Shown here in pieces: positions 8,094 through 17,124 of a stretch of 34,032 nucleotides of DNA (within the stretch, counting starts at the first letter, position 1; each line of letters begins with the position of its first letter). Origin of the DNA: Ruminococcus sp. (GTDB lineage: Bacteria > Bacillota > Clostridia > Oscillospirales > Ruminococcaceae); the NCBI GenBank assembly GCA_015066715.1, contig SVNU01000012.1, positions 1-34,032 on the forward strand, written 5' to 3'. The position numbers and the translations under genes are program-made. Below the pieces are notes generated by a model. It did no database searches. It saw only the letters and a program-made list of their open reading frames with translations, and was not told the origin of the DNA.

Positions 8094-8447
8094 TTATTCG
8101 TCCTCCTCATTATACATTTCATTAAAGAAACAGCTGTACTTTCCTGTATGACAGGCAACACCTGTCTGTTTTACATTTACAAGCAGTGTGTCATTATCGC
8201 AATCACCATAAATGCTTAATACTTTCTGCAAGTGTCCCGAAGTAGCACCCTTGTTCCAGTATTCCTGTCTTGAACGACTCCAGAACCATGTATATCCTGT
8301 TTCAAGTGTCTTTTTCAGACTTTCCTTATTCATATAGGCAAGCATCAAAACCGTCTTTGTATCCACCTCATAGCAGATGGCAGGGATAAGCTCACCTTTT
8401 TCAAAAAATTTGTCAAGGTCGTTTAAATCGACTTTTATTTTTGACAT
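8094..8447 (-). CDS. hisI: Phosphoribosyl-AMP cyclohydrolase
   Basis: [40 protein letters not shown]...DCDNDTLLV...[14 protein letters not shown] start preceded by AGAAGGTG. Confidence 0.95.
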   Translation of the reverse strand: MSKIKVDLNDLDKFFEKGELIPAICYEVDTKTVLMLAYMNKESLKKTLETGYTWFWSRSRQEYWNKGATSGHLQKVLSIYGDCDNDTLLVNVKQTGVACHTGKYSCFFNEMYNEEDE

Positions 8448-8481
8448 TTTTTCACCTTCTCTTATCATTATATTCTAAGGA

Positions 8482-8994
8482 TTACTTACATGCGTAAAAC
8501 CAATTATCCATAATCTTTTCTACGTAAATATTACTCTCATCAAATTCAGGAGAATTTACAAAATCCGGTTTTTTATTGTATGGAGAATAAATAAATGAAC
8601 ATCTTCCATTATTTATTCCAAATGAAACGAAATCATCATTTACGTATAAGTATTCTAATCCATGATGGTCTAATCTGAATACAGATTTAACATCAGAAAA
8701 TATCTGTTTTTGTTCTTGTGTCATTGAATAACAATAGTGCCCGTCGTTATTATAACAAAACAGCTTATTATTGTCAATATCAACACTAAATAGCCAGACA
8801 TCATTATCATCTGTACTTTCTTTATGATAATCCATGCATATGTTTGCCGCTGATTCAAACCTATCCTGATTTTCAGCAAGTATAGATTTATCATAAGAGA
8901 TTGGAGGTCCATATGAGATTATCAAAAAGATAGCTATGACTATAGTCAATAATGCAATAAAGGATATTATAATAAAACATTTCTTTTTCTTCAT
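8482..8994 (-). CDS. Hypothetical protein with one N-terminal TM/signal segment, inserted in the his operon
   Basis: MKKKKCFIIISFIALLTIVIAIFLIISYGPP... plus hydrophilic remainder; no family recognised. Confidence 0.7.
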   Translation of the reverse strand: MKKKKCFIIISFIALLTIVIAIFLIISYGPPISYDKSILAENQDRFESAANICMDYHKESTDDNDVWLFSVDIDNNKLFCYNNDGHYCYSMTQEQKQIFSDVKSVFRLDHHGLEYLYVNDDFVSFGINNGRCSFIYSPYNKKPDFVNSPEFDESNIYVEKIMDNWFYACK

Positions 8995-9015
8995 AAAAAT
9001 AATCCTTTATTTAAT

Positions 9016-9771
9016 TTATCTCATAATAATGCCTTTATTACGGCAGTAATCCTTAACCTCACCAACTGTCAGTTCCTTAAAATGGAAAAGTGAAGCTGCT
9101 AAGGCAGCAGTAGCACCTGTTTTTTCAAATACTTCTGCAAAATCGTTTATCTTACCTGCTCCACCGCTTGCGATAACAGGGATGTTTACAGCCTTGCACA
9201 CAGCGTCGAGCATGTCAATATCAAAACCGGCCTTTGTACCATCTGCATCAATTGAGTTAAGGCAGATTTCACCTGCACCAAGCTGTTCTATTCTTTTTAC
9301 CCATTCGATAAGGTCAAGCTTCATGTCAACACGTCCGCCGTTTATGTAAACTGTCCACTTATTGTCTGCAATTTTTTTTGCATCAATACCAACACATATA
9401 CACTGGCTTCCGAAAATGTCCGCACCATCATGGATAAGCTGTGGATTTTTTACAGCCTGTGAGTTTACTGATACCTTGTCCGCACCAGCTCGGAGTGTTT
9501 CTCTTATATCGTCAACTGTGGTAATACCACCGCCCACAGTAAGCGGTACAAATACTTTTTTTGCCGTTTCCCTTACAACGTCAAGGAACACTCCTCTGCC
9601 CTCGTATGATGCTGTAATATCATAAAATACTATTTCATCAGCACCCTGTCTGTTGTACTCCTCAGCAGATTCAACAGGGTCGCCTACATCTTTTATGCCT
9701 TCAAAATTAACACCCTTTACAACCTTGCCGTTTCTCACGTCAAGACAGGGAATAATTCTTTTTGCAAGCAT
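9016..9771 (-). CDS. hisF: Imidazole glycerol phosphate synthase subunit HisF
   Basis: [34 protein letters not shown]...[10 protein letters not shown]...VIASGGAGK. Confidence 0.97.
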   Translation of the reverse strand: MLAKRIIPCLDVRNGKVVKGVNFEGIKDVGDPVESAEEYNRQGADEIVFYDITASYEGRGVFLDVVRETAKKVFVPLTVGGGITTVDDIRETLRAGADKVSVNSQAVKNPQLIHDGADIFGSQCICVGIDAKKIADNKWTVYINGGRVDMKLDLIEWVKRIEQLGAGEICLNSIDADGTKAGFDIDMLDAVCKAVNIPVIASGGAGKINDFAEVFEKTGATAALAASLFHFKELTVGEVKDYCRNKGIIMR

Positions 9772-9787
9772 TTTCAAACCTCCTTTT

Positions 9788-10264
9788 TTAGTTTAATTTG
9801 CACACCATTATATATTCTTCTTCGTTTTCGTCAACTATTTCAAAACCGACCTTTTTATACATTTTAACTGCATAATTAGCCTTTTGAACTGCAAGTGAAG
9901 CCTGTTTGTAATTTTCCGATTTAAGCAAATCTATCATTGATTTCATCAGAGCTGTACCAATACCCTTGTTTCTGTATTCGGGATAGATTGAAATGGCAAA
10001 TGACGGAGTTTCATCATCAATATGACCGTAATCATTCATAATACGAACCCATACAGCACCCACAATCTTTTCATCAACTTCAGCAACAAGACAAAAATCC
10101 CCTTTTTGTTTTCCGAAATCAGTTACATATACCTGTAATTCCGGCTGATTTATTATATCCCTTGGGGGTACTTCAACACCCTTAGGAATGAAAATCGCTT
10201 CATAAAGAAAATCATTCAATATGCTGTATTCAGATTCTTTTATTTTTCTGATATTATAATTCAT
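9788..10264 (-). CDS. GNAT family N-acetyltransferase
   Basis: [25 protein letters not shown]...[23 protein letters not shown]. Confidence 0.88.
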   Translation of the reverse strand: MNYNIRKIKESEYSILNDFLYEAIFIPKGVEVPPRDIINQPELQVYVTDFGKQKGDFCLVAEVDEKIVGAVWVRIMNDYGHIDDETPSFAISIYPEYRNKGIGTALMKSMIDLLKSENYKQASLAVQKANYAVKMYKKVGFEIVDENEEEYIMVCKLN

Positions 10265-10267
10265 ACA

Positions 10268-10915
10268 CTATTCCTTTGTGCGCTCAACAGTTCTGATTGG
10301 ATGTCTGATAACAGTTTTCCATTTTTCAGGCGGTACTTTTCTTGCATCAGACATATAAATTTCATGATGCAACCTATGTTCATTCATGTCATTTACATAT
10401 CCGTTTTGCTCTAAATAAGCATCCATTAATGCAACTGTTTTCGGCTCATCATCAAATGAACCCAAATGCATAATCTGTACACACAAACCTTCTTCAATTG
10501 TCAGAAATTCTGCTGATGAACAATCAATTTTCTTCTTTTTGGTTGCTGTTTGAACTGCCCAGTCAAAATCAGCTTCTGAAACAAAATCCGGTAAACGAAT
10601 TACGGAAATCCAGTTAAAAGCAGACTTGTCGGTATAATCAATACCATCAACATTATCCTGCCACCAAAATCCCTCAAGTGGTGGGACAACATATTTAAAA
10701 AAGCCGTTTATTTTATAGTCGGTCTTATAACTCATTCGTAATGTATATGCAACAGCATACAGAATACCAATCGCCTGTTTATATGCCCCATCCTCTTCGT
10801 TCGGATCACCCTTGCCTCTGACAGCAACATAATTCATTTTTGGAATATTAACAATTTGAGGTTTGTTTTTGGGCATATAAAATTCTTTATATTCCTTTTT
10901 GAAATCAAATGCCAT
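10268..10915 (-). CDS. GyrI-like small-molecule-binding domain protein
   Basis: MNYVAVRGKGDPNEEDGAYKQAIGILYAVAY...EGLCVQIMHLGSFDDEPKTVALMDAYLEQNGY...HHEIYMSDARKVPPEKWKTVIRHPIR. Confidence 0.85.
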   Translation of the reverse strand: MAFDFKKEYKEFYMPKNKPQIVNIPKMNYVAVRGKGDPNEEDGAYKQAIGILYAVAYTLRMSYKTDYKINGFFKYVVPPLEGFWWQDNVDGIDYTDKSAFNWISVIRLPDFVSEADFDWAVQTATKKKKIDCSSAEFLTIEEGLCVQIMHLGSFDDEPKTVALMDAYLEQNGYVNDMNEHRLHHEIYMSDARKVPPEKWKTVIRHPIRTVERTKE

Positions 10916-10929
10916 AATTCCCTCTTAAA

Positions 10930-11658
10930 TTATTGATTTCCTGCACACTCAACAGCTTCTCTCAAATCAAGAGTACCCTTATAGATAGACTTTCCACAGA
11001 TTGTGCCGTAAAGACCAAGTTCCTTACAAGCTTTGATGTCTTCAATTGTATGTACGCCGCCACTTGCTATAATACAGCACTCACCGTTTGTAGCCTTTGA
11101 AAGCTCTGCAAGCTGCTGAGTATTTACACCTGAAAGTGTGCCATCCTTTGAGATGTCTGTAACGATGAAATATTTCACGCCTATTTTTATCATTTCTTTT
11201 GCAAGGTCAATATAATTTACGTCTGATGCCTCAAGCCAGCCCTCAGTTGCAACCATACCGTCCTTTGAGTCAATACCGACAGCAATTTTTTCACTGCCGA
11301 ACTTTTCCACTGCGTCCTTTACGAGCTGAGGATTTTTAAGTGCCGCAGAACCGATAATAACTCTTGAAATCCCCATTGAGAGGTATTCTTCAATAGTTTC
11401 AATGTTTCTGATGCCGCCGCCAACTTCTACTTTAAGTGAAGTTTTTTCAGCAACGTCCTTGTAAATCTTTGTGTTTACAGGTCTGCCCTCTTTTGCGCCG
11501 TCAAGGTCAACCATGTGAATCCATGTTGCACCTGCATCCTCAAAGCCTTTTGCAGTTTCCATATAGTCTGCCGCAACCTTTTCTACTGTGGAAAAATCTC
11601 CCTTGAAAAGTCTTACACAGTTTCCGTCCTTTATATCAATAGCAGGTAAAATAATCAT
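10930..11658 (-). CDS. hisA: Phosphoribosylformimino-5-aminoimidazole carboxamide ribotide isomerase
   Basis: MIILPAIDIKDGNCVRLFKGDF...VEVGGGIRNIETIE...IVTDISKDGTLSGVN...ASGGV. Confidence 0.96.
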   Translation of the reverse strand: MIILPAIDIKDGNCVRLFKGDFSTVEKVAADYMETAKGFEDAGATWIHMVDLDGAKEGRPVNTKIYKDVAEKTSLKVEVGGGIRNIETIEEYLSMGISRVIIGSAALKNPQLVKDAVEKFGSEKIAVGIDSKDGMVATEGWLEASDVNYIDLAKEMIKIGVKYFIVTDISKDGTLSGVNTQQLAELSKATNGECCIIASGGVHTIEDIKACKELGLYGTICGKSIYKGTLDLREAVECAGNQ

Positions 11659-12260
11659 TTTATAAGTCCTCCGAAGTTCTTCAGAATTTTAAGACCTGTT
11701 TCGCCACTCTTTTCAGGGTGGAACTGTGCTCCGAAGATTGTATCTCCGTTAAACACAAGAGCAGGAACTCTGCCGCCGTATTCTGAATATGCACAGATGT
11801 TTTCATCCTTACATTCAGCCTTATATGAATGAACAAAATAAACAAAGCTGTCCTTATCAAGATTTGATACAAGCGGACATTCATTTAAAATCTCAAGCTT
11901 ATTCCAGCCCATGTGCGGAATTATAAGGTCTTTTTCTTCCATTTTCTTAACACTGCCCGGAATAAGACCAAGTCCGTCACATTCTTCAAATTCATAGCCT
12001 TTTTCAAAAAGCAGCTGCATTCCAAGACATATTCCAAGAAACGGCTTTTTATACGCCTGCTCCTTGATAGTATCTATAAGACCACTTTTTTCAAGCATCT
12101 TCATTGCCGCAGGATATGCACCTACACCCGGAAGAATTATAGCATCAGCATTCTCTATGTCCTCTTTTTTACCTGTGAGAACAGAATCAAAACCGAGGTA
12201 GTCGAGAGCATTTTTAACGCTGAAAATATTTCCTGCACCGTAATCTATTACTGCAATCAT
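11655..12260 (-). CDS. hisH: Imidazole glycerol phosphate synthase subunit HisH
   Basis: MIAVIDYGAGNIFSVKNAL...FLGICLGMQLLF...FGAQFHPEKSG. Start trimmed to MIAVIDYG. Confidence 0.95.
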   Translation of the reverse strand: MIAVIDYGAGNIFSVKNALDYLGFDSVLTGKKEDIENADAIILPGVGAYPAAMKMLEKSGLIDTIKEQAYKKPFLGICLGMQLLFEKGYEFEECDGLGLIPGSVKKMEEKDLIIPHMGWNKLEILNECPLVSNLDKDSFVYFVHSYKAECKDENICAYSEYGGRVPALVFNGDTIFGAQFHPEKSGETGLKILKNFGGLIK

Positions 12261-12261
12261 C

Positions 12262-12843
12262 TTATAATGTTCCTTTCGTAGAAAGTGTTTCACCGTTTTC
12301 AAGCGGCTTTACTGCCATTTTAAGTGCGTGTGCAACAGCCTTGAACAAGGCTTCACATTTATGGTGGTCGTTTGTGCCATAAACCATATTCAGATGAAGT
12401 GTTATTCCTGCATTGAATGCAAACGCTCTGAAAAATTCCTCTGTAAGACATGCGTCATACTGTCCTATCATCTGATTTGTAAATTCGCCGTTAAACACCA
12501 AAAAAGGTCTGTTGCTTATATCAAGTGAACAGAATGACAACGCCTCATCCATAGGAATATACGCTGAACCATATCTTGCAATACCTGATTTGTCACCAAG
12601 TGCCTTAGAGAGTGCCTGTCCCAGAACAATACCTGTATCTTCAACAGAGTGGTGAGCGTCTACATACAAATCGCCTGTACACTTGATATTCATGCTTATT
12701 CCGCTATGCTTTGAAAGTGCTGTCAGCATATGGTCAAAAAAGCCTATTCCTGTATTAATATCAGAAACACCCTTATTGTCAAGTTTTACTTCTACTGTAA
12801 TCTGTGTTTCCTTTGTTTTTCTTTCAACAATACCAGTTTTCAT
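12262..12843 (-). CDS. hisB: Imidazoleglycerol-phosphate dehydratase (monofunctional)
   Basis: TGIGFFDHMLTALSKHSG...DAHHSVEDTGIVLGQAL...NDHHKCEALFKAVAHALK. Confidence 0.96.
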   Translation of the reverse strand: MKTGIVERKTKETQITVEVKLDNKGVSDINTGIGFFDHMLTALSKHSGISMNIKCTGDLYVDAHHSVEDTGIVLGQALSKALGDKSGIARYGSAYIPMDEALSFCSLDISNRPFLVFNGEFTNQMIGQYDACLTEEFFRAFAFNAGITLHLNMVYGTNDHHKCEALFKAVAHALKMAVKPLENGETLSTKGTL

Positions 12844-12855
12844 AGATAAACCTTT

Positions 12856-13920
12856 CTATTTAAGAATTTTCTCAAGCGCCTGCACAAAGCATTCCATTTC
12901 CTGCGGAGTACCGACTGTAATTCTGAGATAATCAGAAATTCTCGGCTTGTTCCAGTAACGTACAAAAATCTTATTTTCCTTGAGTTTCTCAAAAATTTCA
13001 GATGCTTTCATTGTCTTATGTTTTGCGAAAATAAAGTTACTTTTTGTATCGGTAAACTCAAAGCCAAGTCGTGAAAGTTCCTTTTTGGTATTTTCACGGG
13101 TTTCAATAATTCTGTTTACAGTATCCTCAAAATACTTCTTATCCTTTACCGCTTCTGCGCCGCAAAGCTGTGTTATCGGATTCATTGTATATGAGTTTAT
13201 TGAGAATTTTACATCATTCATAAACTTTATAAGCTTTTCGTTTCCCACAGCAAAACCAATTCTCATTCCAGCCATAGAGCGTGACTTTGAAAAGGTCTGG
13301 ATTACAAGCAGGTTATCATATTTATCCACAAGCTCAAGACAGCTTTTACCCCCAAAGTCGATATACGCTTCATCTATCATTACTATGGAATCCGGATTTG
13401 ACTTTATAATATCCTCTATCATTTCAATACTTTCAAGAACACCTGTCGGAGCATTAGGGTTCGGAAAGATAATACCGCCGTTTTCGCACTTATAATCATC
13501 AGGGTTTATTCTGAAATTCTCATCAAGAGGTTTGCACTCATACGGAATTTTATAAACATCAGCCCATACATCATAAAACGAATATGTTATATCGGGAAAA
13601 AGTATAGGTTTGTCCGAATTAAAAAATGTCATAAAAGCAATTGAAATAACATCATCTGATCCAACTCCAACAAACACCTGTGATGGTTTTACATTGTAAG
13701 CCTCTGCAACAGCATCAACAAGTACTGTTGAATCAGGGTCAGGATAAAGCTTCATTTTATCCTCATTGAAATTATCGAGAATATTCCTAACCGCAGGACA
13801 CGGCGGATAAGGATTTTCATTTGTGTTAAGCTTTATAATATCCTCATCCTTTGGCTGTTCACCCGGTGTATAGGGTACAACCTTTCTTACATTTTTTTCC
13901 CATGAAAAAGTAGTATTCAT
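12856..13920 (-). CDS. hisC: Histidinol-phosphate aminotransferase
   Basis: KLNTNENPYPPCPAV...PNAPTG...IDEAYIDFGG...QTFSKSRSMAGMRIGFAVG. Confidence 0.96.
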   Translation of the reverse strand: MNTTFSWEKNVRKVVPYTPGEQPKDEDIIKLNTNENPYPPCPAVRNILDNFNEDKMKLYPDPDSTVLVDAVAEAYNVKPSQVFVGVGSDDVISIAFMTFFNSDKPILFPDITYSFYDVWADVYKIPYECKPLDENFRINPDDYKCENGGIIFPNPNAPTGVLESIEMIEDIIKSNPDSIVMIDEAYIDFGGKSCLELVDKYDNLLVIQTFSKSRSMAGMRIGFAVGNEKLIKFMNDVKFSINSYTMNPITQLCGAEAVKDKKYFEDTVNRIIETRENTKKELSRLGFEFTDTKSNFIFAKHKTMKASEIFEKLKENKIFVRYWNKPRISDYLRITVGTPQEMECFVQALEKILK

Positions 13921-13940
13921 ATCAAATGTCCCTTTTTAAC

Positions 13941-15227
13941 TTATTCAAATCTTACCTTAATAGCATTTGCGTGAGCTGTAAGACCTTCTCTTTCAGCAAC
14001 AAGGACAATATCATCCTTTGCTTCTCTGAGTGCTTCTTCTGTATAGTAAATATAGCTTGAACGCTTGATAAAGCTTGAAACCGAGAGCGGTGAGAAAAAT
14101 CTTGCAGTACCGCTTGTAGGAAGAACGTGATTTGGACCTGCATAGTAGTCACCAAGCGGCTCAGAAGCATAATTTCCGAGGAAAACTGAACCGGCATTAT
14201 CAAGCTTTCCGATATATTCTGTCGGATTTTTCATAAGTACTTCAAGATGTTCAGGAGCAATAGCATTTGCAAGCTCAACAGCACAGTGAGGACAGTCACA
14301 GATAATAATCATGCCGTAATCATCAAGAGAAGCTTCAATAATATCCTTTCTTGAAAGGTACTGCATCTGTCTTTCAATTTCTGCAATGGTCTTGTCAGCA
14401 ATTTCTTCGCTTGTTGTGAGAAGAATTGATGATGCAAGACGGTCATGTTCTGCCTGTGACATGAGGTCAGCTGCGATGAATTTCGGGTCTGCTGTTTCGT
14501 CAGCCATAACAAGTATTTCGCTCGGACCTGCAATCATGTCAATATCAACCTGTCCGTACAGAAGTTTTTTAGCTGTAGCCACATAAATGTTACCGGGACC
14601 TACAATCTTGTCAACCTTAGGAATTGATTCAGTACCATATGCAAGAGCTGCAACAGCCTGTGCACCGCCTGTAAGGAATACTCTGTCAACACCGCAGATA
14701 GCAGCTGCTACCAAAATATCCTTATTTGGTGTACCATCCTTGAGTGGAGGTGTTACCATAATAATTTCCTTAACTCCTGCAATTTTTGCAGGAACAGCAT
14801 TCATAATAACGCTTGAAGGATATGCAGCAGTGCCCCCCGGAACGTAAAGTCCGACTCTTTCAAGTCCCCTTACTCTCTGTCCAAGCATTACGCCATTGTC
14901 CTTTGACATCATAAAGCCATTTTCTCTCTGACGGTTATGAAATTCAGCAACATTTTCCATAGAGTTTAAGAGAGCATTTACAAAATCCTCATCTGCTTCA
15001 TCAAGAGCATCATTAATAACATCCTGCGGTACTTCATAATACTGCGGCAGACTGCCGTCAAATTTCAAAGTATAGTCGTTTACAGCCTTGTCGCCATTTT
15101 CCTTAACATTATCAATTATTTCATTTACAACCTGCTCTACCTTTTTATTTGTTTCGCCGCTGCGTTTTTTAAGACTCTCAAGAAATTCTATTTCATCTTT
15201 ACCGTTTGCATAAATCTTCTTTATCAT
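13941..15227 (-). CDS. hisD: Histidinol dehydrogenase
   Basis: GLYVPGGTAAYPSSVIMNAVPAKIAGV...VDMIAGPSEILVMADETADP (near match)...GPNHVLPTSGTARFFSPL. Confidence 0.96.
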   Translation of the reverse strand: MIKKIYANGKDEIEFLESLKKRSGETNKKVEQVVNEIIDNVKENGDKAVNDYTLKFDGSLPQYYEVPQDVINDALDEADEDFVNALLNSMENVAEFHNRQRENGFMMSKDNGVMLGQRVRGLERVGLYVPGGTAAYPSSVIMNAVPAKIAGVKEIIMVTPPLKDGTPNKDILVAAAICGVDRVFLTGGAQAVAALAYGTESIPKVDKIVGPGNIYVATAKKLLYGQVDIDMIAGPSEILVMADETADPKFIAADLMSQAEHDRLASSILLTTSEEIADKTIAEIERQMQYLSRKDIIEASLDDYGMIIICDCPHCAVELANAIAPEHLEVLMKNPTEYIGKLDNAGSVFLGNYASEPLGDYYAGPNHVLPTSGTARFFSPLSVSSFIKRSSYIYYTEEALREAKDDIVLVAEREGLTAHANAIKVRFE

Positions 15228-15856
15228 TTTAAATTCTCCTCTATAATATTAATAAGGTCTTCAATTTCTTTCTGACGAAGCTTCAGACTAACTGTATTTA
15301 CAATAAGTCTTGCTGAAATCGGAACAATATCCTCAATAACCTCAAGGCCGTTTTCCTTGAGTGTTGTACCTGTTTCAACGATATCCACAATACCATCCGA
15401 AAGCTCAAGCAGAGGCGCAAGTTCAACAGAGCCTTCAATCTTTACAATGTCGATATCCATACCCTTACTTTCAAAAAATGTTCTTGCAACATTTGGATAT
15501 TTTGTGGCAATTGTCTTTACTCCATAGCCTTCATAAAAATCAGTACCCTTCTTAACTGCAAGTGCAAATTTGCATTTTCCGAAGCCCAAATCAACAAGCT
15601 CAAAAAATTTTCCGCTCATTTCGATTATGGTATCTTTTCCGACAACACCCATATCACACACGCCGTGTTCTACATAGGTGATAACATCATTTGCTTTTGC
15701 AAGTACTACTTCAATGTCAGCATTTTTAACAGGCAGAATAAGCTTTCTTCCCTTATCTCTGATAGCACTGCAGTCAAATCCTGCTTTTTCAAGAAGTCCA
15801 ACAGTGTCCTTTTCAAGTCTGCCCTTTGTAAGAGCTATTCTGAGTGGTTTTGACAT
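15224..15856 (-). CDS. hisG: ATP phosphoribosyltransferase, short form (requires HisZ)
   Basis: LRIALTKGRLEKDTVGLLEKAG...CDMGVVGKDTI...GSVELAPLLELSDGIVDIVETGTTLKENGLEVIE. 210 aa without a C-terminal regulatory domain. Confidence 0.96.
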   Translation of the reverse strand: MSKPLRIALTKGRLEKDTVGLLEKAGFDCSAIRDKGRKLILPVKNADIEVVLAKANDVITYVEHGVCDMGVVGKDTIIEMSGKFFELVDLGFGKCKFALAVKKGTDFYEGYGVKTIATKYPNVARTFFESKGMDIDIVKIEGSVELAPLLELSDGIVDIVETGTTLKENGLEVIEDIVPISARLIVNTVSLKLRQKEIEDLINIIEENLK

Positions 15857-17047
15857 TTATTCTGCCTCCTTTACGTTTTCATCAGCTATAATAAGTTTTG
15901 AGATGTTTCTTTCCCTGCAGTATGCCCGTGTTTCGTCAAGTGTTTCGAATAATGACATTTCGATGATTTTACCATCTTTTCGTAAACTATCTGCAAGCTC
16001 AAGTGCTTTCATTTCATATCCGCATTCAGCAAATACAACAGCATCAACAGTCTTTGACTCAACTGCTGTATTTTTTATTTCAACATCTGTAAAAGCATCA
16101 ACATTTACAGCAAATCCGACAGCCGGTACATCATATCCAAAGTCCCTGATAAGCTTGTCATAACGACCGCCTGAAAGAACCTCATCACCATATCCTTCAA
16201 GGTATCCCTTAATTATAACGCTTGTATAATAGTCGGTTCTGTTTACCATACCAAGGTCAACAGTAAGCGTTCCGCTGCCAATAATCTTTGAGATTTTTTT
16301 ATATAAATCCTTGAGATTTGAAAGAATAGCATCAATTTTTTCATCAGAAAAGAGCTTTGAAGTCTTTTCAAAGATTTCTTCTCCGCCAAAGAGACGCGGA
16401 AGTTTTTTAAGAGCATGAGTAATTTCGTTTTTACCTATAGAATCAAGGAAATCATTAAGAGCAGGATAATTCTTGGTTTCTATATAATTTCTTATAATTT
16501 CCTTATTCTCATCATCAGTATCAAGCTTGTTCACAAGCTCTCTGAAAAGTCTAACATCACCTATCTCAAGAGAAAAGCTTTTTGAGGCGCTTGATGCAAG
16601 AACTTCAATTGCAGTGGAAATTACTTCAAGGTCAGCCATTTCAGCAGATGAACCTATAAGCTCAATACCTGTCTGCATAGTTTGTGTTCTTCTTCCCTTT
16701 AATGATGGTGCCATATTAAATACACTCTGATTATAGTAAAGGCGCATAGGAAGTGGTGTTTCTTTAAGACGTGTTGCTACAATTCTTGCAATTGGAATTG
16801 TGTTATCGGGTCTTAACGCTATAAGCCTGCCCTTTGAATCTGTAAGCTTAAAGAGCTTTTCCTGCGGAAAGTATTCGGAATTATGATTAAATACATCATA
16901 AAATTCTACTGCAGGAGTAATAAGTTCATTGTAGCCTCTTTGATTAAAAATGTTATGTATCTTTTTCTGAACTGATTGTCTTATTATACATTCATCGAAC
17001 AGAAGGTCTTTTGTACCTTCCGGAGTTATCAGGTCATATTTTTTCAT
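15857..17047 (-). CDS. hisZ: ATP phosphoribosyltransferase regulatory subunit HisZ
   Basis: HisRS-like core: LITPEGTKDLLFDEC...LRPDNTIPIARIVATRL...RRTQTMQTGIELIG...LSGGRYDKLIRDFG; adjacent to short hisG. Confidence 0.92.
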   Translation of the reverse strand: MKKYDLITPEGTKDLLFDECIIRQSVQKKIHNIFNQRGYNELITPAVEFYDVFNHNSEYFPQEKLFKLTDSKGRLIALRPDNTIPIARIVATRLKETPLPMRLYYNQSVFNMAPSLKGRRTQTMQTGIELIGSSAEMADLEVISTAIEVLASSASKSFSLEIGDVRLFRELVNKLDTDDENKEIIRNYIETKNYPALNDFLDSIGKNEITHALKKLPRLFGGEEIFEKTSKLFSDEKIDAILSNLKDLYKKISKIIGSGTLTVDLGMVNRTDYYTSVIIKGYLEGYGDEVLSGGRYDKLIRDFGYDVPAVGFAVNVDAFTDVEIKNTAVESKTVDAVVFAECGYEMKALELADSLRKDGKIIEMSLFETLDETRAYCRERNISKLIIADENVKEAE

Positions 17048-17094
17048 AAAATTCTCCTTATTGTTTATTTACTTTAGTGCGCTAACATGATAAT

Positions 17095-17123
17095 ATGATA
17101 ACAAAATATTCTGAAAAAGTCAA
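17095..17123 (-). promoter_or_regulatory. Promoter for the his operon
   Basis: On the - strand: TTGACT, 17-bp spacer, TATCAT preceded by TG. The -35 starts just after the polC stop. Confidence 0.5.
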
Positions 17124-17124
17124 G

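Noticed and set aside
12980-13495. 171-aa + strand ORF antisense to hisC
   Set aside because: hisC is well conserved on the opposite strand; no independent evidence.
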